A stretch of DNA of 22,245 nucleotides. It comes from Gammaproteobacteria bacterium (GTDB lineage: Bacteria; Pseudomonadota; Gammaproteobacteria; JAABTG01). The notes below the pieces were generated by a model, which had not been told where the DNA came from, ran no database searches, and saw only the letters and a program-made list of their open reading frames with translations. The stretch lies in the NCBI GenBank assembly GCA_030066245.1, contig JASJBY010000035.1, positions 1 through 22,245 of the forward strand, in the 5' to 3' direction. The translations under genes and the position numbers were made by a program. Of the stretch, positions 15,042 through 22,230 are shown piece by piece (within the stretch, counting starts at the first letter, position 1; each line of letters begins with the position of its first letter).

Positions 15042-17689
15042 TGCCGCTGCCTTCCCTCAATCTGGATGACCGAAGATTCGACGACCTCGTCGCGGAGGCC
15101 AAAAGGCGGATAAGGCAGTCCTGCCCGGACTGGACCGATCTGTCTCCGAGCGACCCGGGAACGGTGCTCCTGGAAGTATTCGCGCACCTGACCGAGGTCA
15201 TGATCTACCGCCTCAATCTTCTCCCTGACAAAGCTTACCGGGAGTTCTTGCGATTGCTGGGCGTGGAGCTGGCGCCTCCGGCCGCGGCGCGCACGTCGGT
15301 GCGCTTCAAGCTCAAAGCGCCTCTGTCACGCGCCGTGGAAATACCACGCGGAACTCGAATTGCTGCGGCGAGACCCGACGCGGGCACCGAGGTCCCCATC
15401 TTTGTCACCGCGAGCGCCGCTTCGCTGGAGCCCGGGTCCACGGAGGTGGACATCCGTGCCTATCACTGTGAGCTGGTGGAAGGCGAGCTGGTGGGGATCG
15501 GCAACGGGCTGCCGGGACTCTCCACCCGGGTTAAACGGCCGCCGATCATCGCCCCTACCGGCGCCGGCTTCGAGCTGGTTGTCGGGGTGGAAGCGCGGGA
15601 AGAGGAGCTCGGAAGGGATACCCCGGCCAGACGCTTCCAGAACAAGACGTTTCGAATCTGGCAGGAGGCCGAGGACTTCGGGGCGTCCGAAAAGGAAGAC
15701 TTCGTGTACGTGGTCGACCGGGCAGGCGGGCAGATCGTATTCGCGCCGGCCATCCGCACTAGCCCCGACAACGGCAGTCTGCAGGACGTGCCGGAAGCCC
15801 TGGCCGCCACACCGGAGTCCGGACGCGAGATCCGCGTCTGGTATGCCACCGGCGGCGGGGGGCAAGGCAACGTGGCCGCTGATGCACTGACCGTGCTCAA
15901 GGACACCGTCCCCGGGGCTCACCTGGACGTGAGCAACCCGGAGTCCGCCACCGGCGGCAAGGACGCGGAGAGCCTGGAGAACGCGCTGGCCAGAGGTCCA
16001 CTCGAGCTGCACTCTCTGCGTCGCGCAGTCACAGCGAGGGACTTCGAGCTGGTTGCCGTGCGAAGCTCCGGCGCCGTAAACCGTGCTCATGCCTACACCA
16101 AGGCGGCACAGTGGCGACACGCAAGCGAAGGCACGGTGGAAGTCAACCTGGTTCCCGAACTGCCCGGCGCAGAGTCGGAGAAAGGTCCGGTGACGCCGGC
16201 CATGCTGGGGGCCCAGGAGACCCAGGGCGCGCTGGATGACATCCAGGAGGCGCTGAACCAGCGCCGGCCGCTGGGGACCACCTGCCTCAGCTGTTGGGCC
16301 AGGTACAAGTCGGTACAGGTGAAAACCCGCGTGGTGGTCCATCGCGAGGAGGATCCCGTAGCCGTCAGAGAGCGGGTGTTGAAGCGCCTCTACGACACCA
16401 TCAACCCACTGTCCCGGGGACCTGACCAGCCGGGCTGGCCCTTCGGGCAGGCCCTCAGCGCCTACCACGTCTACAAGATCCTCGGCGCGGAGCCGGGTGT
16501 GAAGAACGTGGAGCCGGTCCGCCTGCGCGTCGAGGAGGTGCCGGAGGCAAACGTGGGCACCCTCGCTGCGGATGCTTTTCAGCCCGGCACCTGGTATGCC
16601 GGCACGGGTGACCGGGTCTTCCGCACGCTCAACAACGGTGAAGGCTGGGAGCGCATCGCCGTGTTCGACGAGGAGCAGGTGGAGCTCGTCAAAGCCTACC
16701 CGAGCGAGGCGGGAACGGCGACGAACCACGCCGGACTGCTCGCCGTGGCCACGCGAGTCGGCGGCGACGAGCCCGGCTCCCGGGTGCACTTCTCCGAGAA
16801 CTGCGGCGAGAGCTGGAAGGCCGGTCCGCGAACCGGCTTCCGTATTCAGGACATGACCTGGATGGACCGGGACGGCGTGCCCACCCTGCTGCTGGCAACC
16901 GATGTCGGTCTGTACGAGCTGGCCGGACGCAGCGGCTCGGTACCCGTTCAGATCCTCGTCGAAGCCCAGGAACAGAGGCTCGGCTTCTACGCCGTGGCCG
17001 TTTCCTCGGACATCTTCGGTCAGACCAGCGTGTCGCTTGCTGCCCGCGAACGGAAGGGGGTTTACCTGTCCACCGAGGGCGGCAAGCCAAATACCTTCCG
17101 CCATATCGGGCTCAAGAACGAGATGGTGCGCGTGTTGGCGGTACAGCACGAAGGCCCCAACCGCTATCTGTGGGCCGGCTTGCAGGCGGTGGGGGATGAT
17201 CCGGGCAAAGGCTGCTTCCGCTGGGGGCTCAGCGGCGCCGCGGAGACTGCGGCAGACTGGCGACACTATGGCGGCGGTTGGCAGGCCGGCGGCTGTCAGG
17301 CACTGGCGTTCCTGGGCGCGAGCGTGGTAGCGGCCTCGACCCGCGGCGGCGTCATGCGGCTGGACACCGACGCCGCGAAGCTCCAATGGCGCCCGTCCGG
17401 AGTCGACAGCGGCCTGCCGCTGCGCACCTTCGAAGGCGGCACGCGCAAGCAGTTCGTCATGGAGCGCATTGAGTACCTGGCGACGGAGCCCCACGGGCGC
17501 GACCGCCAGGGCGAGGCCTCCAACATACTCGCCGCCACACCCAAGGGGGTATTCAAAAGCGTGGATGGTGGCGAGGCCTACGAGAACTCTTCCCGCAAGG
17601 AGTTCCCCGACGTGGTTACCCTGCCCCATACCTGGCTGCTGTGCTCCGCCGAGCATGACATCGAGGTACTTTCCGAGAATGGAAGCTAG
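15041..17689 (+). CDS. Baseplate J-like protein with C-terminal beta-propeller-like (Asp-box) extension
   Basis: This 882-residue protein starts at the ATG in TAATG. The N-terminal part (1 to about 500) is a putative baseplate assembly protein (Afp11/gp6/gpJ-like): D-L-V-A-E-A-K-R-R-I, W-T-D-L-S-P-S-D-P-G, L-L-E-V-F-A-H-L-T-E-V-M-I-Y-R-L-N, F-L-R-L-L-G-V-E-L-A-P-P and A-V-E-I-P-R-G-T. From about 510 it becomes a different, repeat-rich domain. Asp-box-like motifs are visible at T528-W535 (T-L-N-N-G-E-G-W), about 585 (S-E-N-C-G-E-S-W), about 676 (S-T-E-G-G) and about 840 (S-V-D-G-G-E-A-Y), as in BNR/sialidase-like propellers. The ~370-residue extension ends with a degenerate V-L-S-E-N-G-S. It overlaps the next gene by 11 nt. 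The extension could decorate the baseplate or bind a surface partner (inference). Confidence 0.88.
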   Translation: MPLPSLNLDDRRFDDLVAEAKRRIRQSCPDWTDLSPSDPGTVLLEVFAHLTEVMIYRLNLLPDKAYREFLRLLGVELAPPAAARTSVRFKLKAPLSRAVEIPRGTRIAAARPDAGTEVPIFVTASAASLEPGSTEVDIRAYHCELVEGELVGIGNGLPGLSTRVKRPPIIAPTGAGFELVVGVEAREEELGRDTPARRFQNKTFRIWQEAEDFGASEKEDFVYVVDRAGGQIVFAPAIRTSPDNGSLQDVPEALAATPESGREIRVWYATGGGGQGNVAADALTVLKDTVPGAHLDVSNPESATGGKDAESLENALARGPLELHSLRRAVTARDFELVAVRSSGAVNRAHAYTKAAQWRHASEGTVEVNLVPELPGAESEKGPVTPAMLGAQETQGALDDIQEALNQRRPLGTTCLSCWARYKSVQVKTRVVVHREEDPVAVRERVLKRLYDTINPLSRGPDQPGWPFGQALSAYHVYKILGAEPGVKNVEPVRLRVEEVPEANVGTLAADAFQPGTWYAGTGDRVFRTLNNGEGWERIAVFDEEQVELVKAYPSEAGTATNHAGLLAVATRVGGDEPGSRVHFSENCGESWKAGPRTGFRIQDMTWMDRDGVPTLLLATDVGLYELAGRSGSVPVQILVEAQEQRLGFYAVAVSSDIFGQTSVSLAARERKGVYLSTEGGKPNTFRHIGLKNEMVRVLAVQHEGPNRYLWAGLQAVGDDPGKGCFRWGLSGAAETAADWRHYGGGWQAGGCQALAFLGASVVAASTRGGVMRLDTDAAKLQWRPSGVDSGLPLRTFEGGTRKQFVMERIEYLATEPHGRDRQGEASNILAATPKGVFKSVDGGEAYENSSRKEFPDVVTLPHTWLLCSAEHDIEVLSENGS

Positions 17690-18269
17690 TCGGATTCAGC
17701 GCCTGTTGCCGGAAGTCTTCCGGCGCTGCGTGCGGGAGAACTCCCCGCTGGCCGCCGTGCTCGACACCATGGAGACCCTACACGCGCCCGCCGAGCAGAC
17801 GCTCAGCGAAGTGGACCGGTATTTCAACACCTACCGGACGCCGGAGCGATTCCTGCCGTTGCTCGCCCGCTGGCTGGACCTGCATCGCATCACGGAGCCG
17901 CGCAGAATCGACACGCCGGGAAACGAATGGCGCCCACCGCCACTGTTCATTGAGCCGGGCCATCTGCGGGAGCTGATCGCTAAGGCGGCGCACCTCTCCC
18001 AGTGGCGCGGAACCGCCTACGGGCTGAGGCTTTTTCTGGAAACAGCCACCGGCCGGGCGGGCTTCACCACGGACGAGCAGGTCACCGGGCCGGACGGAAA
18101 GCCAAAGCTCTATCACATCAGAGTGCTTGCTCCGCCCGGCTCGGAGAGCCAGCGCGCTTTGATCGAACGCATCATCGAGCAGGAAAAACCGGCCTATGTA
18201 ACCTACGAGCTCGATTTCCGGACCCCGCCCGGCAGCGCCGGGGCGGAGAATGACGAAGGCAAAGTCTGA
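17679..18269 (+). CDS. Phage tail protein I-like baseplate component
   Basis: This 196-residue protein begins at the ATG at 17679 inside the end of the baseplate-J gene (M-E-A-S-R-I-Q-R-L-L-P-E-V-F). It shows the family's Y-F-N-T-Y-R-T-P, L-P-L-L-A-R-W-L-D-L, a helix L-R-E-L-I-A-K-A-A-H-L-S, W-R-G-T-A-Y-G-L-R-L-F-L-E-T-A-T-G, and a late beta-rich R-V-L-A-P-P pattern. It matches the P2 gpI-type tail protein paired with baseplate J in eCIS clusters. The in-frame codons upstream are a shadow of the baseplate gene. It is the last gene of the overlapped block. Confidence 0.88.
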   Translation: MEASRIQRLLPEVFRRCVRENSPLAAVLDTMETLHAPAEQTLSEVDRYFNTYRTPERFLPLLARWLDLHRITEPRRIDTPGNEWRPPPLFIEPGHLRELIAKAAHLSQWRGTAYGLRLFLETATGRAGFTTDEQVTGPDGKPKLYHIRVLAPPGSESQRALIERIIEQEKPAYVTYELDFRTPPGSAGAENDEGKV

Positions 18270-18328
18270 TAGGAGTTGGCAAGCAGAATCTTCGCAACGC
18301 ACCCTTTTTAGCAAGCGAACACAGCGAA

Positions 18329-18350
18329 AGGGAGAGGAGGTATAACCATG
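18329..18350 (+). promoter_or_regulatory. Purine-rich translation-start region of the PASTA gene
   Basis: The 22 nt ending in the ATG at 18348-18350 contain GGAGAGGAGG, an excellent Shine-Dalgarno. The same 22-nt block recurs at 21704-21725 with only two differences, in front of a short ORF. Confidence 0.75.
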
Positions 18351-19709
18351 GCGTTCGCAACCATCACAACCGTCGCCGGCGCAGAGAAAGTCACCTGTCA
18401 GCCCGGCCAATCGATGGAGTGCGCTTTCACGGTAACCAGCGAATCGGAATCGGCGATTCGCATCAGCCTGCAAACCCTGGCCGAGGGCAGCACTCAAGCA
18501 CAGTGGCTCGAGGTCATGGGTGAGCGGGAACGCGACCTGCCCGGCTCCGGCAGTGAACATGTGACTGTACGCCTCAGCGTGCCGGCAGATGCCGCCCCCG
18601 GGCGCTATCCGTTTCGCCTGCGCGCTTACGTCACCGACGATCCGGAGCAAGCCGCGGAGAGCCCAGCCGTCGCGGCTGAAGTTGCTGAGGCAGCAACGCC
18701 GCCACAAACCCTGCCGCCGGACAATAAGGGCTTTCCCTGGTGGATTGTGGCGGTAGCGGCCGTCGTGGTGTTGGTGATCGGCGGCGGGGCGACCTGGTTT
18801 CTGCTCAGCGGTGGACTCAAGGTCCCCGGTCTGACCGGGGACACCTTGGATGTGGCCGTCCAGAAGCTGGACAAAGCCGGCCTGGCTCCGGGCGCTGTCA
18901 CCGAGAAGGTGACCGGGCAAGCCGACGCCGGCGTGGTCCTCAGCCAGGACCCGAAAGCTGACACCGAGGTGGAGAAAGGCAGCGAGGTTGCCCTCACCAT
19001 AGAGGCGGTCTCCGTCGAGGTGCCCGACATAGTCGGCCAGCTCATTTCCGCAGCCTCCGAGGCACTGATCGCCGCCGGCCTCGAGACGGGCGAAATCACC
19101 AAGGAGAAGCGCACCGGACAGAAAGGCGGCACGGTGCTCAAACAGACGCCTGCCCCAGGCGAACGGGCGCTACCGGACACGCCCGTTGCGCTCACCGTCG
19201 TGGACGAGGTGATCGTGGTGGCAAGCCTCGTCGGTCAGACCCACGGGGAGGCCGTAAAGACGCTGGCCGGTCTGGGCCTGCGTGTCGGCCGCATCAAAGA
19301 GCGGCGCACGGGCGGTACCCTGGGGGTGGTGCTCAGCCACACGCCGGCTGCCAATGCGAAAGTGGCGCCGGGCACCCGCATCGAGCTGGTACTGGAAGAG
19401 AACCGAATCGTCGTGCCCCGGGTCACGGGACAGACTTCAGCCTCGGCCGTGAGCCGACTAAAGCGCGTCGGTCTGATGCCCAGGGTCACCGCCAAGTTCG
19501 GCGGCAGCGTGAACAAAGTGCTCGCCCAGTCCCCGTCAGCCGGACAGCGGGTCAGGCCTGGCTCGACGGTGAGCATCACGGTGGGCAAGGCAAAGCCGGT
19601 CGTGAGCCATAAGCTGCATTCCAGCCAGATAAAGCTCCTCCAAGGCCAGGCCCTCAAGGTGCAGCCCCAGCTGGGCACACTGCGCGTCGTACCGCCGGCC
19701 GAAGAGTGA
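18348..19709 (+). CDS. Ig-like / TM / 4xPASTA membrane protein
   Basis: This 453-residue protein has an Ig-like N-terminal domain (1-112) without a signal peptide, a short Pro linker, one transmembrane helix (about 129-153, W-W-I-V-A-V-A-A-V-V then G-G-G-A-T-W-F-L-L) and four PASTA domains (156-219, 222-285, 288-350, 354-413). Each carries a version of V-P-x-[LIV]-x-G-Q or similar and the S/Q-x-x-P-x-A-G/A-x-x-V motif. A basic tail (414-453) ends E-E. N-in topology would put the PASTA domains in the periplasm, where such domains bind peptidoglycan or muropeptides in characterised proteins. No kinase domain is present. It is the paralogue of 2677-4293 (same N-terminal domain and TM layout). 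It follows the baseplate genes with a 78-nt gap, so it may be co-transcribed. A role in attaching the particle to the envelope is inference. Confidence 0.88.
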   Translation: MAFATITTVAGAEKVTCQPGQSMECAFTVTSESESAIRISLQTLAEGSTQAQWLEVMGERERDLPGSGSEHVTVRLSVPADAAPGRYPFRLRAYVTDDPEQAAESPAVAAEVAEAATPPQTLPPDNKGFPWWIVAVAAVVVLVIGGGATWFLLSGGLKVPGLTGDTLDVAVQKLDKAGLAPGAVTEKVTGQADAGVVLSQDPKADTEVEKGSEVALTIEAVSVEVPDIVGQLISAASEALIAAGLETGEITKEKRTGQKGGTVLKQTPAPGERALPDTPVALTVVDEVIVVASLVGQTHGEAVKTLAGLGLRVGRIKERRTGGTLGVVLSHTPAANAKVAPGTRIELVLEENRIVVPRVTGQTSASAVSRLKRVGLMPRVTAKFGGSVNKVLAQSPSAGQRVRPGSTVSITVGKAKPVVSHKLHSSQIKLLQGQALKVQPQLGTLRVVPPAEE

Positions 19710-19719
19710 GCGCTGCCCG

Positions 19720-19777
19720 GCCAGGGGAGGAGCGCCATTCGCCGGGCGGGAAGCTCGGCAGGCGCTTGTCCCCTGGC
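19720..19777 (+). promoter_or_regulatory. Long intergenic stem-loop
   Basis: A 9-bp perfect stem (GCCAGGGGA / TCCCCTGGC), a 2x2 internal loop, then a 6-bp stem (AGCGCC / GGCGCT) closing a 24-nt apical loop lie 10 nt after the PASTA stop. There is no T-run, so it is not a classical terminator; it could be a processing or attenuation structure in the mRNA. Confidence 0.45.
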
Positions 19778-19827
19778 TCGGAAAGGCCGAATAGCAGTCG
19801 AGTCAACAGAAAGAGAACTGGCAGATA

Positions 19828-20565
19828 GTGGACAGAAAAAAAGTCTTCTTCATCGTGTTGGCTATCTTCGCCGTGCTGTACTTCGCCAGCCTGGGTACGG
19901 GGATCTGGCTTAACGCGGGCGATGAGCCGAATAACCCATCGCAGGCAACGGATAAGTGGGTCGGTGCCCTGGGTCCACTGCTTTCGGTCTTCGCGCCGGC
20001 CCTGGACCTCACCGGGCTTGAGTGCCAGGGCAATCCGGTGAACAACAAATTCACGTTAGTGTTCAAGCCCGATGAGGCCGAGGGGGGGGATGATCGGACC
20101 TGCGACATCAGGATTCCGCCTGACGGCGACAAGGACTACAGAAAAGCCGAGCTGATTACCAAACATGCTTCGGTGGACGTTTACGTTCGCGCAAAGTTCG
20201 AGAGAAAACGCTTCAAGCCACAGAACAGAGCAGACAACTGCCTCCTTGACGCAACCACTGTGCCCGAACCCATTCGTAAGTTCACACCTATCCGAGAGGG
20301 TGAAAAAAAGCTCGAGACTGACGAGCTGCCTGGCGGGCCCCGGCTTGAGGTTTGGTACCCACCCCCGAAAGAGGGAGACCAAGACCCAAAGATGTGGGAA
20401 TGCTGGCTGAAGAAGAAAGCCAAGGAGCCCGTTCCCATCACGGCATTCGAAGAGGGAGGCACACTCAGGCTTGCGGTAGCCTGCGACGACTGCAAGAAGA
20501 AGCCCAGGCGTTCGACAGCCGGCGACGAGAACAAGCCCGTCGTCGTCACCCTCCAGATGGAGTGA
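19828..20565 (+). CDS. Membrane-anchored Lys/Pro-rich hypothetical protein
   Basis: This 245-residue protein starts at a GTG, with AAAGAGAA about 16 nt upstream (weak). An N-terminal hydrophobic segment (about 6-28) is a signal anchor or signal peptide. The rest is polar, rich in Lys, Glu, Asp and Pro, with scattered Cys (C-Q-G-N, C-D-I-R, C-L-L-D, C-W-L-K and the pair C-D-D-C) that could form disulfides if exported. I do not recognise a family. It is more A/T- and Lys-rich than its neighbours, which may mean a different origin. It sits between the PASTA gene and the HEAGH membrane protein on the same strand, behind a strong stem-loop. Confidence 0.7.
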   Translation: MDRKKVFFIVLAIFAVLYFASLGTGIWLNAGDEPNNPSQATDKWVGALGPLLSVFAPALDLTGLECQGNPVNNKFTLVFKPDEAEGGDDRTCDIRIPPDGDKDYRKAELITKHASVDVYVRAKFERKRFKPQNRADNCLLDATTVPEPIRKFTPIREGEKKLETDELPGGPRLEVWYPPPKEGDQDPKMWECWLKKKAKEPVPITAFEEGGTLRLAVACDDCKKKPRRSTAGDENKPVVVTLQME

Positions 20566-20897
20566 AGAGCGGCCCGGACTGCCCGGCGAAGTTAAGTAAC
20601 CGACTACTGGCACAACCCGAGGGTTTTACTCCGTGAGCCGCTCAAAGCGGCTGCAAGACGGGCGGAAGCTCCGACGGGGCGTTCCGCCAGACGGTGTTCG
20701 GCGAGTCTACCGGTGCTCGTCGATGAGCGAACCGCTTATCGCTTGCCCCTGCTTTGAGGCCGCCGCCCATCAAGACAGCCGCGGGTCGAATTGTGTCAGA
20801 CTGCCACTCGCCTATGTGAAATCGGCCACACCCCCAAGACCAAGTCGCAGCTTATGCTGATCGTGTTCGAATCAACCTGCACTCAGGAGAATACGTC
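20566..20897. other. Intergenic region upstream of the HEAGH membrane protein
   Basis: About 330 bp with no gene I can support; one open frame (20633-20860) has Arg/Ser-rich, random-looking translation and no ribosome binding site. A 6-bp stem with a 3-nt loop (GCCGCT-CAA-AGCGGC, 20637-20651) is present. TTGTGT and TATGTG at 16-nt spacing near 20790-20818 are a weak promoter candidate only. Confidence 0.4.
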
Positions 20898-21692
20898 ATG
20901 CAGCTCAAGTCTTGGATCGCTTTCGTGGGCGCGCTTGCGACCATCGGCGTCGTAGCCGCCGTCTATTTCACGTTGGGCATAGGCTGGATCTCACTGGGCG
21001 TTGTGGTCGGCGTCGGCGTCGTCAGCTACATCGTCGCCGCCGTGGCGGCCGCCCCTCTCACCTCGACAAACGCGTTCGGTGAGTTCATGCGGGGCTGGCT
21101 GGTAGGGCTGAATACCGGATTGAACGGCTTTCTCGCCTTTGCCCTGCTGAACGCCATCGCCGGTTTGGCCCCGGGCACCATCCTGGGCTCGATACTCGGG
21201 CTCGTAACCCTGCTCACGATCTTCAGGCCCCTATCCCAAAGCGAGATTTACCAGGGCTTTCTTGGTTATCTCAACTGGGTGATGCCCATGAGCTGGCTGA
21301 TCGTTGCATTGGGCTTTCTGTTCTATGTCGTTTCGCTGCTGCTGCACGCCGTTACCGTCGGCCGCGTACCGTACCTCAGGATTCAGGCATTCGCGGTTGA
21401 CTGGAAAACCGGCACCTTCTTCATGCGCGGTGGACTCATTGCCAACCTGAACCCTATCGACACTGCGTTCAACATGGGCAACTTCTCATTTGTGGACTAC
21501 AAGTCCTCGGGCTGGCACATGGAACACGAGGCAGGCCACACCCTGAACCTGGCCGCCTTCGGGAGCGTGTTCCACCTCATAGGCGCGTTGGACGAGAACG
21601 CCACCACTCGTGGCGCCAACGCTTTCTCCGAGCGACTGGCCGAGAGCAACAGCACTGGCGTACGCGGCTCGAACATCCCCATGTGGGCCTGA
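20898..21692 (+). CDS. Multi-pass membrane protein with HEAGH metallopeptidase motif
   Basis: This 264-residue protein has about five hydrophobic helices (roughly 5-27, 30-52, 66-90, 92-110, 131-154). A C-terminal soluble part carries H-E-A-G-H (210-214) within W-H-M-E-H-E-A-G-H-T-L-N and a later N-A-F-S-E-R-L-A-E-S (E245 or E249 as possible third zinc ligand). This layout matches bacterial integral membrane HExGHxxQ/N-type proteins, probably zinc-dependent, of unknown substrate. CAGGAGA precedes the ATG with good spacing. It has the same layout as the amber-truncated protein at 4701-5522 (HEAVH). Confidence 0.8.
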   Translation: MQLKSWIAFVGALATIGVVAAVYFTLGIGWISLGVVVGVGVVSYIVAAVAAAPLTSTNAFGEFMRGWLVGLNTGLNGFLAFALLNAIAGLAPGTILGSILGLVTLLTIFRPLSQSEIYQGFLGYLNWVMPMSWLIVALGFLFYVVSLLLHAVTVGRVPYLRIQAFAVDWKTGTFFMRGGLIANLNPIDTAFNMGNFSFVDYKSSGWHMEHEAGHTLNLAAFGSVFHLIGALDENATTRGANAFSERLAESNSTGVRGSNIPMWA

Positions 21693-21722
21693 ATTCGAAC
21701 GATAGGAAGAGGAGGAATAACC

Positions 21723-21878
21723 ATGTCATTTTCTTCCAATCACCACGAACACTTTCCGCGGATCCCACTACGAGGTCTCACCGGCTCCTTTTCGAGAACT
21801 GCCTGCGCGCTTACGCAGCGCAATAGGCCATGCCGCCAAGTGTCGGAGGCCGGTCACGTGGACGAGAGCGGCACCTGA
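21723..21878 (+). CDS. Short ORF behind a near-perfect Shine-Dalgarno
   Basis: A 51-codon frame starts M-S-F-S-S-N-H-H-E-H-F-P and ends in TGA. The 22 nt up to and including its ATG (21704-21725) repeat the start region of the PASTA gene with two mismatches (GGAGG seven nt before the ATG). The peptide is polar, His/Arg-rich after the start, with no recognisable domain. It may be a real small gene or the leftover 5' end of a gene whose body is gone. Confidence 0.35.
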   Translation: MSFSSNHHEHFPRIPLRGLTGSFSRTACALTQRNRPCRQVSEAGHVDESGT

Positions 21879-21897
21879 GCGTTGCCATCAGCGCCTG

Positions 21898-22230
21898 CTA
21901 GGCTAACGCCCTGTCCACTCGAATCAGCTTGATAATGGCAGGAATCGAGCCGATCAGGCTCACCAGCGCCCATATGGCACCGATGATGCCGACCACGATG
22001 GCGGCCAGGGCATCCAGAATGCTGACCACAAAGGTCGGGCCCAGGCCGTGCAGGAAACTCACGATGACATTGGCCAGCAAGGACAGCATGACCAGCAGCA
22101 TCAGCCCTTTGACTTCCAGGAAGCGTGGGTTGGACAGTACAAGACACACAGCGAATGCGAGCTTGAGGGTCATGATGGTGCCGAGCGTGGCACGGGCAGC
22201 GCCCACGTTGAAATCCGCGAATGCCGCCAT
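21898..22230 (-). CDS. Multi-pass membrane protein, probably 5'-incomplete at the window edge
   Basis: This 110-residue frame has four hydrophobic segments (around 15-33, 41-62, 65-88 and 88-102), with conserved-looking F-L-H-G-L-G-P and V-V-S-I-L-D-A-L-A-A-I-V-V-G. It ends L-I-R-V-D-R-A-L-A with a TAG. The frame remains open upstream to the window edge at 22245 and there is no Shine-Dalgarno before the ATG at 22230, so the true start is probably outside. I do not know its function. Confidence 0.65.
   Translation of the reverse strand: MAAFADFNVGAARATLGTIMTLKLAFAVCLVLSNPRFLEVKGLMLLVMLSLLANVIVSFLHGLGPTFVVSILDALAAIVVGIIGAIWALVSLIGSIPAIIKLIRVDRALA

Noticed and set aside
15326..17656. A 776-codon open frame on the - strand across the baseplate J gene
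   Set aside because: It is antisense to a gene with clear family motifs; the long open frame comes from high-GC codon use and its translation shows no domain pattern.
20633..20860. A 75-codon open frame upstream of the HEAGH gene
   Set aside because: No ribosome binding site, Arg/Ser-rich translation without structure, and it overlaps a hairpin in the intergenic region.
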